Below, in pieces: positions 1 through 10,675 of a DNA stretch of 64,000 nucleotides. The stretch is taken from contig CANNCP010000002.1 of assembly GCA_947503145.1 (NCBI GenBank), positions 186,001-250,000 on the forward strand, written 5' to 3'. Below the pieces are notes generated by a model, which saw nothing but the letters and a program-made list of their open reading frames with translations, was not told the origin of the DNA and ran no database searches. The position numbers and the translations under genes were made by a program. The first letter of the stretch is position 1. The number at the start of each line of letters is the position of its first letter. Source of the stretch: an uncultured Roseovarius sp. (GTDB lineage: Bacteria; Pseudomonadota; Alphaproteobacteria; Rhodobacterales; Rhodobacteraceae).

Positions 1-311
1 GCGATCGAAGTGATCCGCTGGCTACGTCCGATGCGCACCATCTTGCGCAGGGTCCACCACCAGCCAATCATCACCAGCGTAGGACCCAGATAGATCGTCA
101 CGAACTCCATCCCCGAGCGCGCGGCATAGCCAACCGCACCATAAAATGTCCAGGCCGTGCAATAGATCGACAGTGACAGCGTGTAGATCAGCGGCGAGCG
201 CAGCCAGGTGCCGCGCCCCTTGCGTGCGGCACGGTCCGCGGCAAAGGCTATGGTAAAAAGGAAGGTAACATAGAGAATACAGACGAGAACAAGCAGGTTG
301 GGCGTCGTCAT
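1..311 (-). CDS. Sodium:solute symporter-type sensor histidine kinase, N-terminal fragment
   Basis: The 103 visible residues are the N-terminus of a gene running off the left edge. A hydrophobic helix (about residues 5-25) is followed by SLSIYCTAWTFYGAVGYAAR, the hallmark of the sodium:solute symporter (SSS) domain found in CbrA/CrbS-type sensor kinases, and then by a helix around LGPTLVMIGWWWTLRKM. In that family an SSS-like membrane domain precedes PAS, HisKA and HATPase domains, none of which is in the window, so the kinase part is inferred. The ATG overlaps the stop of the upstream membrane-protein gene (ATGA), so it is the distal gene of the leftward operon. A plain SSS permease is the main alternative. 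Confidence 0.75.
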   Translation of the reverse strand, partial: MTTPNLLVLVCILYVTFLFTIAFAADRAARKGRGTWLRSPLIYTLSLSIYCTAWTFYGAVGYAARSGMEFVTIYLGPTLVMIGWWWTLRKMVRIGRSQRITSI

Positions 312-637
312 TCACCCTCTCCATCCGGCAGATCAAACAGATCTGCGTCTGTGCCATTCTCGTTGTCCACTCCGGGCCGGTCGCGCCCCAGATCGCGCGA
401 CACCAGCCCCGACAACCCGGCCAGCAGGGCCCAGATGCCAAAGATGTAGATCATGACATCGGTTGTCCGCGCCCCGCCTTCGCCCTGCCAGAGCAACGGA
501 ATCAGAAACAGCACGACCCCCAGGACCGGCAGCAGCCGGGTCGCATCGATTATGCGGCGGCGGCGATAGGTGCGCCGCTCGAAAAAGACGGCGCGTGAGC
601 CCTCGCCGGGGATCTGGTCCTGTCGCTTCCCGGTCAT
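308..637 (-). CDS. Small membrane protein between receiver and SSS kinase
   Basis: This 109-residue protein has a basic N-terminus (FFERRTYRRRR), two hydrophobic segments (about 33-51 and 60-80) and a very acidic C-terminal tail (ENGTDADLFDLPDGEGE). No catalytic motif is visible and I cannot name a family. It overlaps both neighbours by ATGA junctions, the receiver gene upstream and the SSS kinase downstream, so all three are translationally coupled. By context it may be an accessory subunit of the kinase or a small partner of a transporter. That role is inference. Confidence 0.7.
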   Translation of the reverse strand: MTGKRQDQIPGEGSRAVFFERRTYRRRRIIDATRLLPVLGVVLFLIPLLWQGEGGARTTDVMIYIFGIWALLAGLSGLVSRDLGRDRPGVDNENGTDADLFDLPDGEGE

Positions 638-1002
638 GTGCGCACCAGGCTGCGCACCACGTCCAGCACTTCGGCATTCGAAAACGGCTTGATCATGTAG
701 TGGCTTGCGCCTGCGCGTTCGGCCATTTCGCGATCCTTGACCTGACCGCGCGCCGTCAGCATCAGCACCGGAACCTGGCCCAGTTCGGGGTCGGCGCGGA
801 TATCCGCGAGGATGTCAAAGCCATTGCGCCCCGGCAGCATCACGTCGAGGATGACCACATCCGGACGCTGGGCGCGCACCACGTCCATCGCATCATGCCC
901 ATTGGAATGCGATTTCACATCCCATCCGTCGCGCGACAGGATAAAGCTGATCGCCTCAATGATGTTCGGTTCGTCCTCGATCAGCAGAACCTGTCTGGCC
1001 AT
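634..1002 (-). CDS. Single-domain CheY-like response regulator
   Basis: The 122-residue protein is one receiver domain with no output domain. It shows the acidic pocket EDE (residues 9-11), the phospho-acceptor Asp53 in VVILDVMLPG, Thr83 and Lys105 in IKPF. It presumably receives phosphate from the SSS-type kinase encoded two genes downstream and must signal by protein-protein contact or act in a phosphorelay. The ATG at 1002 was chosen because the receiver fold begins exactly there and a GGAG sequence lies about ten bases upstream. The stop overlaps the next gene (ATGA). A 71-bp gap separates it from the XRE regulator gene upstream. Confidence 0.88.
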   Translation of the reverse strand: MARQVLLIEDEPNIIEAISFILSRDGWDVKSHSNGHDAMDVVRAQRPDVVILDVMLPGRNGFDILADIRADPELGQVPVLMLTARGQVKDREMAERAGASHYMIKPFSNAEVLDVVRSLVRT

Positions 1003-1073
1003 CTGATCCTGCTCCCTACAAATTGCATGCCGCATGCGATCCAGACTCACTATCCGGCAACGAGCCGGACCTG

Positions 1074-2372
1074 TCAAAACCCGTCTTGAATCACCGACGG
1101 CTCGCGCCGCGCGACGCAATTCGGGCGCGGACAGATACGGCAGCTGGTTCCGACCGGCGATGGCGGCTCCTCGCTCTGTGGCGCGGGCAGCAGCAACATG
1201 TAGGCCCGCACCAGCGGCGGCTCGTTAAACCGGACCGGGCCAATCTGCTCGGTCGCGGCCAAGGCCGTGACGGGACGCGCGTCACGGCCCGACTGGAGCA
1301 CCCGCATGCGCAGCGGGACACCGGGCTGCGTGAGCACCCGGTAGATCGGCCAGAGCGGGCAGGCCCCACTGGGCCGCAACACCGCAAAGCCATCAAGCGG
1401 CTTGCGCGTCAGTATCGCACCGGAACCGTCGCAGATCACCAGCCCGATCGGGCCAGCCACATCCTCCGGCAAGGAGGCAAGGCGGCGGAAGACGCACGGC
1501 AGATCGAGCTGGACATCCTCGGCCAGCGCCACCGGGTCGAGGCCGACGCGGCCCAGCGCCTGCTCCAGCCGGGACCGCGGCAGGCGCGTGGCGTCGCGCT
1601 GGTATTGTTCCAGGAATGTGCGGGCCAGTTCACGGGCTGCGGGCAAGCTCAGGAGCGTATCCGCCTCAAGCACCGCATCGATGCCCCCCACGCCGTCGGC
1701 CTCCAATGCGGCAAAACCAAAATGGTTCTCGGACAGGAATTGATCCAGTTCATCCTGCGGCGAGCGGATATCGGCCTCGGAACCCGGCGTAGCATCTAGA
1801 TACCACACCAGAGAGTTCGCGCCATCGGCCAGCCGCTTGCTGTCTTCGTTGATATTGCGATGGAAGCGGTCCCGCCATTTCTGCTCCAGCCCCGGGGTTT
1901 CCACCAGGATCGACGCGGCCGACCGGATCGCCGCCACGACCGAGAGCACCTCATGGATCGATTCCGCCAGATGCGGGTCATGCGCAAGGCGGTCGGTCAG
2001 GGCCTGCACCATGCGCTCCATCTCTTCGCCGTGGCGATAGGCATCCACCAGCGTCTGCGCCCAACCCGGAAAGCGCCCCGCAAACTCTTCCAGGCGGTCC
2101 CGCTCTGCCGCGGCGGCAGAACCATCGCGCGCGGCCTCGTGCAACCCGCTGATCAGCGCCACCTCCGCACCTTGGCTAAGCACCTGCGGCTCAACCCCCA
2201 ATGCCCGCGCAAGGCGAAGCAGCAGCGTGCCGCCGATTCTGCGCCGGTTATGTTCGATCAGGTTGAGATAGGAGGGTGAGATTTCGGCCATCGCAGCCAA
2301 CTCGGTCTGCTTGATCCCCCGCTGCACGCGTCTTTCGCGAATCCGCGTACCTGTGACCGCACTTTCCACCAC
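1074..2372 (-). CDS. XRE-family short-chain fatty acyl regulator (ScfR/RamB/MccR type)
   Basis: The 432-residue protein has an XRE helix-turn-helix at residues 8-62 (QTELAAMAEISPSYLNLIE) and a long C-terminal region of the DUF2083 type ending in a Cys cluster, SCRICPRPNCVARREPSVI (Cys411, 414 and 419). This architecture is that of RamB, MccR and ScfR, which control acetate, propionate or methylcitrate metabolism and probably sense acyl-CoA-type ligands. The gene is divergent from the ABC transporter/acs operon, with a 218-bp A/T-rich gap carrying two TTTACAA repeats. Its most likely target is therefore that operon. Its own translation start is the ATG at 2372. Confidence 0.85.
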   Translation of the reverse strand: MVESAVTGTRIRERRVQRGIKQTELAAMAEISPSYLNLIEHNRRRIGGTLLLRLARALGVEPQVLSQGAEVALISGLHEAARDGSAAAAERDRLEEFAGRFPGWAQTLVDAYRHGEEMERMVQALTDRLAHDPHLAESIHEVLSVVAAIRSAASILVETPGLEQKWRDRFHRNINEDSKRLADGANSLVWYLDATPGSEADIRSPQDELDQFLSENHFGFAALEADGVGGIDAVLEADTLLSLPAARELARTFLEQYQRDATRLPRSRLEQALGRVGLDPVALAEDVQLDLPCVFRRLASLPEDVAGPIGLVICDGSGAILTRKPLDGFAVLRPSGACPLWPIYRVLTQPGVPLRMRVLQSGRDARPVTALAATEQIGPVRFNEPPLVRAYMLLLPAPQSEEPPSPVGTSCRICPRPNCVARREPSVIQDGF

Positions 2373-2416
2373 GGCATTTTCCCCATTGTTTCAATGCGTT
2401 TTCCAGCAATGTGAAA

Positions 2417-2464
2417 TTTACTTTACAACACCCAGCACATGCTTGTCTATTTTTTTACAAAATT
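2417..2464. promoter_or_regulatory. Two TTTACAA repeats upstream of the ABC/acs operon, candidate regulator sites
   Basis: TTTACTTTACAACA (2417-2430) and TTTTTTACAAAATT (2451-2464) share the core TTTACAA at 2422-2428 and 2454-2460. The cores are in the same orientation and 32 bp apart, about three helical turns. RamB/ScfR-type regulators are known to bind A/T-rich sites with a TTTGCAAA-like core, so these are candidate operators for the adjacent XRE regulator. The assignment rests on position and partial similarity only. Confidence 0.4.
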
Positions 2465-2486
2465 ATTGTTTAATTAAAGGTGCTTG

Positions 2487-2516
2487 TTGAGAAATTTTCT
2501 TAATCTGTGGCATACT
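2487..2516 (+). promoter_or_regulatory. Possible sigma70-type promoter of the ABC/acs operon
   Basis: TTGAGA (2487-2492) and CATACT (2511-2516) are separated by 18 bp in the gap before the binding-protein gene. With this promoter, the TTTACAA repeats would be centred roughly 65 and 100 bases upstream of the transcription start, a typical activator position. Weak -10 match, so tentative. Confidence 0.3.
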
Positions 2517-2590
2517 TGCTTTGCACATTTGTGCCGCATGGGAGGCGCAAGGGAGTACCTCCCCGCGAATTCTTTAACGGGAGGAACTAC

Positions 2591-3937
2591 ATGTCCAAAT
2601 CCAATTTCACACGTCGGGGACTGCTGAAAACCAGTGCCGTCGCCGGGGCCGGCCTTGCGCTACCCACTTATCTCCGCGCTGCCGCGCACTCCGGCTACAC
2701 CAATGCGCCCTCGGGCAGCACCGTCACCATTGGCTTCAACGTGCCACAGACCGGCCCCTATGCCGAAGAAGGCCTGGATGAGCTGCGCGCGCAGGAACTT
2801 GCTGTTGCCCACCTCAATGGCGAAGGCGACGGTGGCATGATGAACACTTTCAGCTCCAAGGCGCTGAAGGGGAACGGCATCCTGGGCAAGAAAGTCACGT
2901 TTGTGAGCGGCGACACCCAGACCAAATCAGACGCCGCGCGCGCAGCGGCCAAGTCGATGATCGAAAAAGACGGCGCCATCATGATCAACGGCGGATCAAG
3001 CTCGGGCGTGGCCGTCGCGGTCCAAAGCCTCTGCCAGGATGCCGGCGTGATCTTCATGGCCGGCCTCACGCACTCCAATGACACCACTGGTAAGGACAAG
3101 AAGGCAAACGGTTTCCGCCACTTCTTCAACGGCTACATGTCCGCCCAGGCCCTGGCCCCGGTGCTGAAGAACGCCTACGGCTCGGATCGCCGCGCTTACC
3201 ACCTGACCGCAGACTACACCTGGGGCTGGACGCAGCAGGAATCGATCGCAGCCGCGACCGAAGCCATTGGCTGGACAACCGTCGAGAACGTGCTGACACC
3301 GCTCGCCTCCACGGACTTCTCGGCCTATATCGCGCCGGTCCTGAACTCGGGCGCCGACGTGCTGGTTCTGAACCACTACGGCGGCAACATGGTGAATTCG
3401 TTGTCCAACGCCATCGAATTCGATCTGTTGAGCAAGCAGGTGAACGGCAAGGACTTCGAGATCGTCGTGCCGCTCTATTCCGAACTGATGGCCGCCGGTG
3501 CGGGCGACAACGTGAAAGGCGTTATCGGCTCGATGAACTGGAACTGGCAGCTGACCGACGAAGGCTCCAAGGCGTTCACCAAGTCGTTTGGCGAAGTCTA
3601 CGGTCGTCCGCCGTCCAACTCGGCGCATACCTGCTACGTGCAGACGCTGCTCTATGCGGATGCGTGTGAACGCGCGGGCACCTTCAACCCCTGCGGCGTG
3701 GTCGAAGCCCTCGAAGGCTTTGAATTCGACGGGCTGGGCAATGGCCCGACCCTCTACCGTGCAGACGATCACCAGTGCTTCAAGGATGTGCTGGTCATGA
3801 AGGGCAAGCAGAACCCGACGAGCCAGTACGACACGCTGGAAATCGTTGAAGTGACGCCACGGGCGCAGGTCGAATACGCCCCCGATCACCCGATGTTCGC
3901 CGGTGGCGAACTGGGCAAATGCAACCCGGGCGCCTGA
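2591..3937 (+). CDS. Tat-exported substrate-binding protein of a LIV/urea-type ABC transporter
   Basis: The 448-residue precursor begins with a twin-arginine signal (TRRGLLK, Arg8-Arg9, then a hydrophobic run and AAA cleavage region). The mature part has the periplasmic binding protein type 1 fold of the HAAT family (IGFNVPQTGPYAEEGLDELRA near the start). The ATG at 2591 follows a strong GGGAGGAA ribosome site and puts the RR motif at the correct place; a longer frame from 2507 would bury it. Downstream are two permeases and two ATPases, then acs, so the ligand may be a short-chain carboxylate or amide rather than a branched-chain amino acid. Tat export suggests folding before transport. Confidence 0.85.
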   Translation: MSKSNFTRRGLLKTSAVAGAGLALPTYLRAAAHSGYTNAPSGSTVTIGFNVPQTGPYAEEGLDELRAQELAVAHLNGEGDGGMMNTFSSKALKGNGILGKKVTFVSGDTQTKSDAARAAAKSMIEKDGAIMINGGSSSGVAVAVQSLCQDAGVIFMAGLTHSNDTTGKDKKANGFRHFFNGYMSAQALAPVLKNAYGSDRRAYHLTADYTWGWTQQESIAAATEAIGWTTVENVLTPLASTDFSAYIAPVLNSGADVLVLNHYGGNMVNSLSNAIEFDLLSKQVNGKDFEIVVPLYSELMAAGAGDNVKGVIGSMNWNWQLTDEGSKAFTKSFGEVYGRPPSNSAHTCYVQTLLYADACERAGTFNPCGVVEALEGFEFDGLGNGPTLYRADDHQCFKDVLVMKGKQNPTSQYDTLEIVEVTPRAQVEYAPDHPMFAGGELGKCNPGA

Positions 3938-4035
3938 GCCGCATCTAACCCCCGACCGCACCACAGCGTGCGGTCGGGACCGTTCCGCACTGTTGCGGGA
4001 CACCGGCTGCAACGAATTCGCCACGGGTGGACATA

Positions 4036-5067
4036 ATGGACGCAATTATCCTTCAAATTCTGAACGGCCTGGACAAGGGATCGGCCTATGCGCTGATCGC
4101 ACTGGGCCTGACGTTGATCTTCGGCACGCTGGGCGTGGTGAACTTCGCCCACGGGGCGATCTTCATGCTCGGCGCATTCTGTGCCGTGACCCTGTCGAAA
4201 ATCCTTACGCTCAGTTACCTGACGATCGACGAGACCCAGGTCGACTTTTTGGGAAACCCCCTGAAGGTCAAGACGCCATATGTCGAACACTGGTTCGGCC
4301 AGGATGTCGGCGCGGCGCTGATCGACTGGGCCGTGCCGCTGGCGATCCTGTTCTCGATTCCCGTCATGATCGCCATTGGCGTCATCATGGAACGCGGCCT
4401 GATCAAGCATTTTTACAAGCGCCCCCATGCCGACCAGATCCTCGTGACCTTTGGCCTTGCCATCGTCTTGCAGGAGATCGTCAAATACTATTTCGGCGCC
4501 AACCCGATCCCGACACCTGCGCCCGATATGTTCCGCGGCAGCTTTGATTTCAGCACGTTCCTGGGGTTCGAGCCGAATTCGGTGATCTACCCCATCTGGC
4601 GGCTGATCTACTTCGCCTTCTCGGCACTGATCATCGGTGCGGTCTTTGCCTTCCTGCAATTCACCACCTTCGGGATGGTGGTGCGGGCCGGGATGGCCGA
4701 CCGCGAGACCGTGGGCCTGCTGGGCATCAACATCGACCGCAAGTTCACGATCATGTTCGGCATCGCTGCCGCAGTGGCAGGGTTGGCGGGCGTGATGTAC
4801 GCCCCCATCAACGCGCCCAACTATCACATGGGCATGGATTTTCTGGTTCTCAGCTTTGTGGTGGTCGTCGTCGGTGGCATGGGTTCCCTGCCCGGCGCAG
4901 TCGCCGCCGGTTTCCTGCTGGGTATCCTCGAAAGCTTCGCGTCAACGACCTGGGCCACGACGACAATCCCAGGCATCAACCAGATTATCATCTACCTTGT
5001 CGCGATCATAATCCTGCTGACACGTCCGCGGGGCCTGATGGGCAAAAAAGGCGTGATGGAGGATTAA
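4036..5067 (+). CDS. LivH-type ABC transporter permease
   Basis: The 343-residue inner-membrane permease has the LivH signature: an early ALIALGLTLIFGTLGVVNFAHG segment, an EAA-like loop GLLGINIDRKFTIMFGIAAAVAG, and the C-terminal VVVVGGMGSLPGAVAAGFLLG. It is longer than typical LivH because of an insertion around residues 60-90, between the first hydrophobic segments. I prefer the ATG at 4036, preceded by GGGTGGA four bases upstream, over an in-frame GTG at 4027. It lies 98 bp after the binding-protein gene and 3 bp before livM, so the permeases are co-translated and form the membrane pore. Confidence 0.88.
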   Translation: MDAIILQILNGLDKGSAYALIALGLTLIFGTLGVVNFAHGAIFMLGAFCAVTLSKILTLSYLTIDETQVDFLGNPLKVKTPYVEHWFGQDVGAALIDWAVPLAILFSIPVMIAIGVIMERGLIKHFYKRPHADQILVTFGLAIVLQEIVKYYFGANPIPTPAPDMFRGSFDFSTFLGFEPNSVIYPIWRLIYFAFSALIIGAVFAFLQFTTFGMVVRAGMADRETVGLLGINIDRKFTIMFGIAAAVAGLAGVMYAPINAPNYHMGMDFLVLSFVVVVVGGMGSLPGAVAAGFLLGILESFASTTWATTTIPGINQIIIYLVAIIILLTRPRGLMGKKGVMED

Positions 5068-5070
5068 ACC

Positions 5071-6279
5071 ATGCTCGGACTGAACAAAAGAGACTTCACC
5101 CTGCTGCTTATCGTCATCGCTCTGGCGGGGCTGGCTCCCTTCCTCCTGAATCCCTTTCCCGAGGGTTCGGCCATGGCGCAATTCAACGCCGGCTACCCGG
5201 ATCTGATGCAGAAATTCGTGATCTACGGCATCTTTGCGATCGGGTTCAATATCCTCTTCGGGCTCACCGGCTATCTCAGCTTCGGGCACGCGGCGTTTCT
5301 CGGCGTCGGGTCCTATTCCTGCGTCTGGATGTTCAAGCTGCTGGGTTACAACGTGATGCCCGGAATCCTGCTGTCGATCCTGACATCGGGGATCTTTGCC
5401 TACCTGATCGGCGTCGTCAGTCTGCGCCGCTCCGGCATCTATTTCTCGATCCTGACACTGGCCTTTGCCCAGATGTCCTTTGCTCTGGCGTATTCGGTGC
5501 TGTCGAACCCCAAGTTCAACCTGACCAACGGCGAGACCGGCCTGCAGGTTTATTCCAATGATCCGCAATGGCTGCACTCGGCGGACAAGCCGGATCTGCC
5601 GCACCTCTTCGGCCTCAGCATGCGGGCGACGCATGAAATGCAGCTTGGCGCGTGGGAATTCCAGTTCAACGTCGGCTACTATCTGTGCGCGGTCATCATG
5701 GTCGCGGCCTTCTATCTGTCGATCCGGATTTTCCGCTCGCCCTTCGGGATGATGCTGCGGGCAGTGAAATCGAACAACACCCGGATGTACTATACCGGCC
5801 TGAATGCGCGGCCCTACACACTGGCCGCCTTTGTGATCTCCGGCATGTATGCCGGGCTCGCGGGGGGGCTGCTGTCGGCGGTCGATCCGCTGGCAGGTGC
5901 CGAGCGGATGCAATGGACCGCCTCTGGCGAAGTGGTGCTGATGACCATCCTCGGCGGGACCGGCACGCTGATCGGGCCGGTGCTCGGCTCGGGGCTGATC
6001 AAGTATTTCGAGAACATCTTCTCGAAGATCAACGACAGCGTGCTGCACAGCTGGTTCTCGTTCCTGCCCGACGGGATGGAGGATTTCATGGTGACCATCG
6101 TGCATCCCTTCGTCGGCAAGGGCTGGCACCTCACGCTGGGTGCGCTGTTCGTGCTGATCGTGATCTTTCTGCCCGGCGGTCTGGTCCAGGGTGGCCAGAA
6201 GATCCGCGGCCTCTTTACCGGCCGGACCGAGGCCGAACAGGCCGCAGCAGACGCCAATCAATCCACGCCTGCGGAATAG
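5071..6279 (+). CDS. LivM-type ABC transporter permease
   Basis: The 402-residue second permease carries the LivM hallmarks: [23 protein letters not shown] near residue 67, [24 protein letters not shown] around 225-250, and [17 protein letters not shown]. About nine to ten hydrophobic segments are visible, and the C-terminus is short and hydrophilic ([14 protein letters not shown]). It starts 3 bp after the LivH-type gene and is followed 12 bp later by the first ATPase, so it belongs to the same transcription unit. With the LivH partner it should form the heterodimeric channel. Confidence 0.88.
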   Translation: MLGLNKRDFTLLLIVIALAGLAPFLLNPFPEGSAMAQFNAGYPDLMQKFVIYGIFAIGFNILFGLTGYLSFGHAAFLGVGSYSCVWMFKLLGYNVMPGILLSILTSGIFAYLIGVVSLRRSGIYFSILTLAFAQMSFALAYSVLSNPKFNLTNGETGLQVYSNDPQWLHSADKPDLPHLFGLSMRATHEMQLGAWEFQFNVGYYLCAVIMVAAFYLSIRIFRSPFGMMLRAVKSNNTRMYYTGLNARPYTLAAFVISGMYAGLAGGLLSAVDPLAGAERMQWTASGEVVLMTILGGTGTLIGPVLGSGLIKYFENIFSKINDSVLHSWFSFLPDGMEDFMVTIVHPFVGKGWHLTLGALFVLIVIFLPGGLVQGGQKIRGLFTGRTEAEQAAADANQSTPAE

Positions 6280-6291
6280 GGAGACAGAACC

Positions 6292-7047
6292 ATGGGAATT
6301 CTTGAAGTCAAGAACGTCAACAAGCGGTTCGGCGGCCTGCAGGCCCTGGGCAATGTGAACCTCAGCATCAGGGAAAACACTGTCCACGCCATCATCGGCC
6401 CCAACGGGGCCGGTAAATCGACGCTGCTGAACGTGCTCATCGGCAAATTGATCCCCGACACCGGCAGCGTCATGTTCGACGGCCAGTCGGTGTTGGGGCG
6501 TCAATCCTACGAGATCTGCCAGATGGGCATCTCCCGCGTGTTCCAGACACCCGAGATCTTCGGCGATCTGACGGTACTGGAAAACATGATGATCCCGATC
6601 TTTGCCAGGCGTGACGGCGCGTTCCAGATGAATGTCATCGGTGCCGCGACAAACGAAAAGACGATCATTGAACAGGCCGAGCATGTGCTGGAAAGCCTGA
6701 ACATGGCGGACAAGCGGTATTTCCACTCCGCCTCAATGAGCCGGGGGGACAAGCGGCGGCTAGAGATCGGCATGTGCCTGTCGCAAAACCCGCGCCTGCT
6801 GTTGCTGGACGAGCCGACCGCCGGCATGGCCCGGGCCGATACCAACAACACGATCGACCTGCTCAAGCAGATCAAGGACGAGCGCGACATCACCATCGCC
6901 ATCATCGAACATGACATGCATGTGGTGTTCTCCCTCGCCGAAAGGATCACCGTCCTCGCGCAGGGCTCGCCGCTGGTCGAGGACACACCGGACAAGATCA
7001 AGGGCCATCCCAAGGTGCGCGAAGCGTATCTGGGCGAAAGCGCCTGA
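6292..7047 (+). CDS. LivG-type ABC transporter ATPase
   Basis: The 251-residue ATPase has Walker A GPNGAGKST (residues 36-44), Walker B with LLLLDEP (DEP at 173-175) and the long LivG-type C-terminal segment. Its ABC signature is SRGDK (150-154), not the canonical LSGGQ; relatives in the urea/LIV group also carry variants such as SHGDK there. It powers the two permeases upstream. An 88-bp gap containing a perfect 17-bp inverted repeat separates it from the second ATPase, the largest interruption between the ATPase and permease genes. Confidence 0.87.
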   Translation: MGILEVKNVNKRFGGLQALGNVNLSIRENTVHAIIGPNGAGKSTLLNVLIGKLIPDTGSVMFDGQSVLGRQSYEICQMGISRVFQTPEIFGDLTVLENMMIPIFARRDGAFQMNVIGAATNEKTIIEQAEHVLESLNMADKRYFHSASMSRGDKRRLEIGMCLSQNPRLLLLDEPTAGMARADTNNTIDLLKQIKDERDITIAIIEHDMHVVFSLAERITVLAQGSPLVEDTPDKIKGHPKVREAYLGESA

Positions 7048-7061
7048 GACAGGTCTGACGC

Positions 7062-7122
7062 GCCCCGGACATGATCCGCGGCCTGAGCTGTGTAGAATGA
7101 GGCCCCGGATCATGTCCGGGGC
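7062..7122. repeat. Perfect 17-bp inverted repeat between the two ATPase genes
   Basis: GCCCCGGACATGATCCG (7062-7078) is exactly complementary to CGGATCATGTCCGGGGC (7106-7122), with a 27-base loop. In RNA it would make a very stable hairpin. The second arm ends immediately before the AGGAGG ribosome site (7123-7128) of the livF-type gene. Each arm on its own is also nearly palindromic. It could be a mobile intergenic repeat unit or an mRNA stability/attenuation element. Confidence 0.85.
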
Positions 7123-7135
7123 AGGAGGAACGAAA

Positions 7136-7891
7136 ATGAACGTCAAACCCGATTTCAACAAAGACAAGAACCACGCCGAAACCGCTCCGGCCTTTCTGTC
7201 CATCTGGGGGATGAAGTCCTATTACGGCGAAAGCTACATCGTGCAGGATATCAGCTTCAACGTGCATGAAGGTGAAATCCTGGCATTGCTGGGCCGCAAC
7301 GGCGCAGGCAAGACAACGACGCTGCGCTCGATCGCCCGGATGGACAACCCGCAGATGAACCACGGCGAGATCTGGCTAGATCAGCAACCCCTGCACAAGA
7401 TGAAGAGCTACGAAGCCGCCACCGCAGGCATCGGCCTGGTCCCCGAGGACCGCCGCATCATTCCCGGCCTCACGGTCGAGGAAAATCTGCAACTGGCGCA
7501 GATTGCCCCCCCTATCGGCTGGTCGCTGGAGCGCCTGTACGAACTCTTCCCGCGCCTGCGCGAACGTCGCAAGCAGGAGGGCGTGACCCTGTCGGGCGGC
7601 GAGCAGCAGATGCTGGCCGTGGCCCGAGCGCTGGCCCGCAGCATCAAGGTGCTGCTGCTGGACGAACCCTATGAGGGGCTGGCGCCGGTGATCGTTGACG
7701 AGATCGAAAAGACCCTGCGCATCATCAAGGAGCAAGGCATAACCACCGTCATCGTCGAGCAGAACGCCGTGCGCGCGCTGAAACTGGCAGACCGCGCCGT
7801 GATTCTCGACACCGGTGGCATCGTCTTTGACGGCACCGCCGCAGAGGTGCTGGAGAACGAAGCACTTCGCGCCGAATACCTTGCTATCTGA
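7136..7891 (+). CDS. LivF-type ABC transporter ATPase
   Basis: The 251-residue ATPase has Walker A GRNGAGKT (53-60), a canonical signature LSGGEQQM (152-159), Walker [13 protein letters not shown] (DEP at 176-178) and a switch His-region equivalent TTVIVEQN. A roughly 20-residue charged N-terminal extension ([17 protein letters not shown]) precedes the usual family start. The ATG at 7136 follows GGAGGAACGAAA, a strong ribosome site directly after the hairpin. It should pair with the LivG-type protein, which supplies the non-canonical signature, making an asymmetric ATPase dimer. The acs gene follows after 77 bp. Confidence 0.87.
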   Translation: MNVKPDFNKDKNHAETAPAFLSIWGMKSYYGESYIVQDISFNVHEGEILALLGRNGAGKTTTLRSIARMDNPQMNHGEIWLDQQPLHKMKSYEAATAGIGLVPEDRRIIPGLTVEENLQLAQIAPPIGWSLERLYELFPRLRERRKQEGVTLSGGEQQMLAVARALARSIKVLLLDEPYEGLAPVIVDEIEKTLRIIKEQGITTVIVEQNAVRALKLADRAVILDTGGIVFDGTAAEVLENEALRAEYLAI

Positions 7892-7968
7892 TCCCTAAAG
7901 TTCCACAAATCCATAGAGCCTGCAAAGGCAACTCCAAATCGATCCGAACTCGAAGACAGAGGTCCGAC

Positions 7969-9915
<1,947 letters not shown>

Positions 9916-9927
9916 TAGTCAGACCGC

Positions 9928-9958
9928 TTCGCCTTGAGCATGCCAGGCTCAAGGCGAA
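9928..9958. terminator. Hairpin downstream of acs
   Basis: TTCGCCTTGAGC (9928-9939) pairs perfectly with GCTCAAGGCGAA (9947-9958) around a 7-base loop, 12 bp after the acs stop. There is no T-run, so it may stabilise a 3' end rather than act alone as a terminator. It also resembles the dispersed GCGTTTYGC palindromic family described elsewhere in this window. Confidence 0.6.
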
Positions 9959-10164
9959 ACGCTAGTATGCTGTGCACGCCGGGATATCAGCGGGATGCCG
10001 CTTTGATCTCGATGTGCGCAGCCGTTTTCCCCCGCCCACTGGCATTTTGCCCCGCCAAACCCACCTTGAGCCGAAGAAGCCCGCTTTTCTAAGCCCGCAT
10101 GATGCCATATAAGCGAAAAAAACAATCGCCGCCCGACAGGGGCAGCAACCGGTCGAGGAACCAG

Positions 10165-10665
10165 ATGTCAAATAAAACCCATGATGACGATGTCGCCTTT
10201 ATCAAGGCGCTGGCCGAGCTTCTGAACGACAATGATCTGACCGAATTGCAGGTCAAACGCAATTACGGTGAGGATGACAGCCTGAATGTGCGCGTCAGCC
10301 GCCGCAAGGAAGTGGCCCCGCAAATGAACGCCGCGCTGCAGGCCTATGCCCCCGCAACCGCAGCGGTGGCACCTTCTGTCGCAGCGACGGGCACCGACGT
10401 ATCCGCCCCTTCCGAGGATCCCGCCAGCCACCCCGGCGCTGTCACCTCGCCCATGGTCGGCACCGTCTACACACAGGCAGAGCCTGGCGTGCCGGCCTTT
10501 GTCAGTGTTGGCGACAGCGTGGCCGAGGGCGACACCTTGCTGATCATCGAGGCAATGAAGACGATGAACCATATCCCCGCCCCGCGTAGCGGAACGGTCA
10601 AGCGTATCCTCGTCGAGGACGGCGCGGCCGTCGAATACGGCGCGCCCCTGATGATCATCGAATAG
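10165..10665 (+). CDS. accB: Acetyl-CoA carboxylase biotin carboxyl carrier protein
   Basis: The 166-residue protein has the N-terminal AccB helix region, a Pro/Ala-rich linker (about 58-92) and a C-terminal biotinyl domain. The biotin attachment site is Lys132 in EAMKTMN; the residue after Lys is Thr instead of the usual Met, a variant I believe is common in alphaproteobacterial AccB. It carries CO2 between AccC and the carboxyltransferase in malonyl-CoA synthesis. The ATG at 10165 follows GAGGAACC. accC starts 10 bp after its stop, forming the usual accBC pair. Confidence 0.96.
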   Translation: MSNKTHDDDVAFIKALAELLNDNDLTELQVKRNYGEDDSLNVRVSRRKEVAPQMNAALQAYAPATAAVAPSVAATGTDVSAPSEDPASHPGAVTSPMVGTVYTQAEPGVPAFVSVGDSVAEGDTLLIIEAMKTMNHIPAPRSGTVKRILVEDGAAVEYGAPLMIIE

Positions 10666-10675
10666 GGCACTGGAA

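Noticed and set aside
4942..6726. Long minus-strand frame opposite the permease and ATPase genes
   Set aside because: Antisense shadow of livM/livG-type genes without recognisable motifs.
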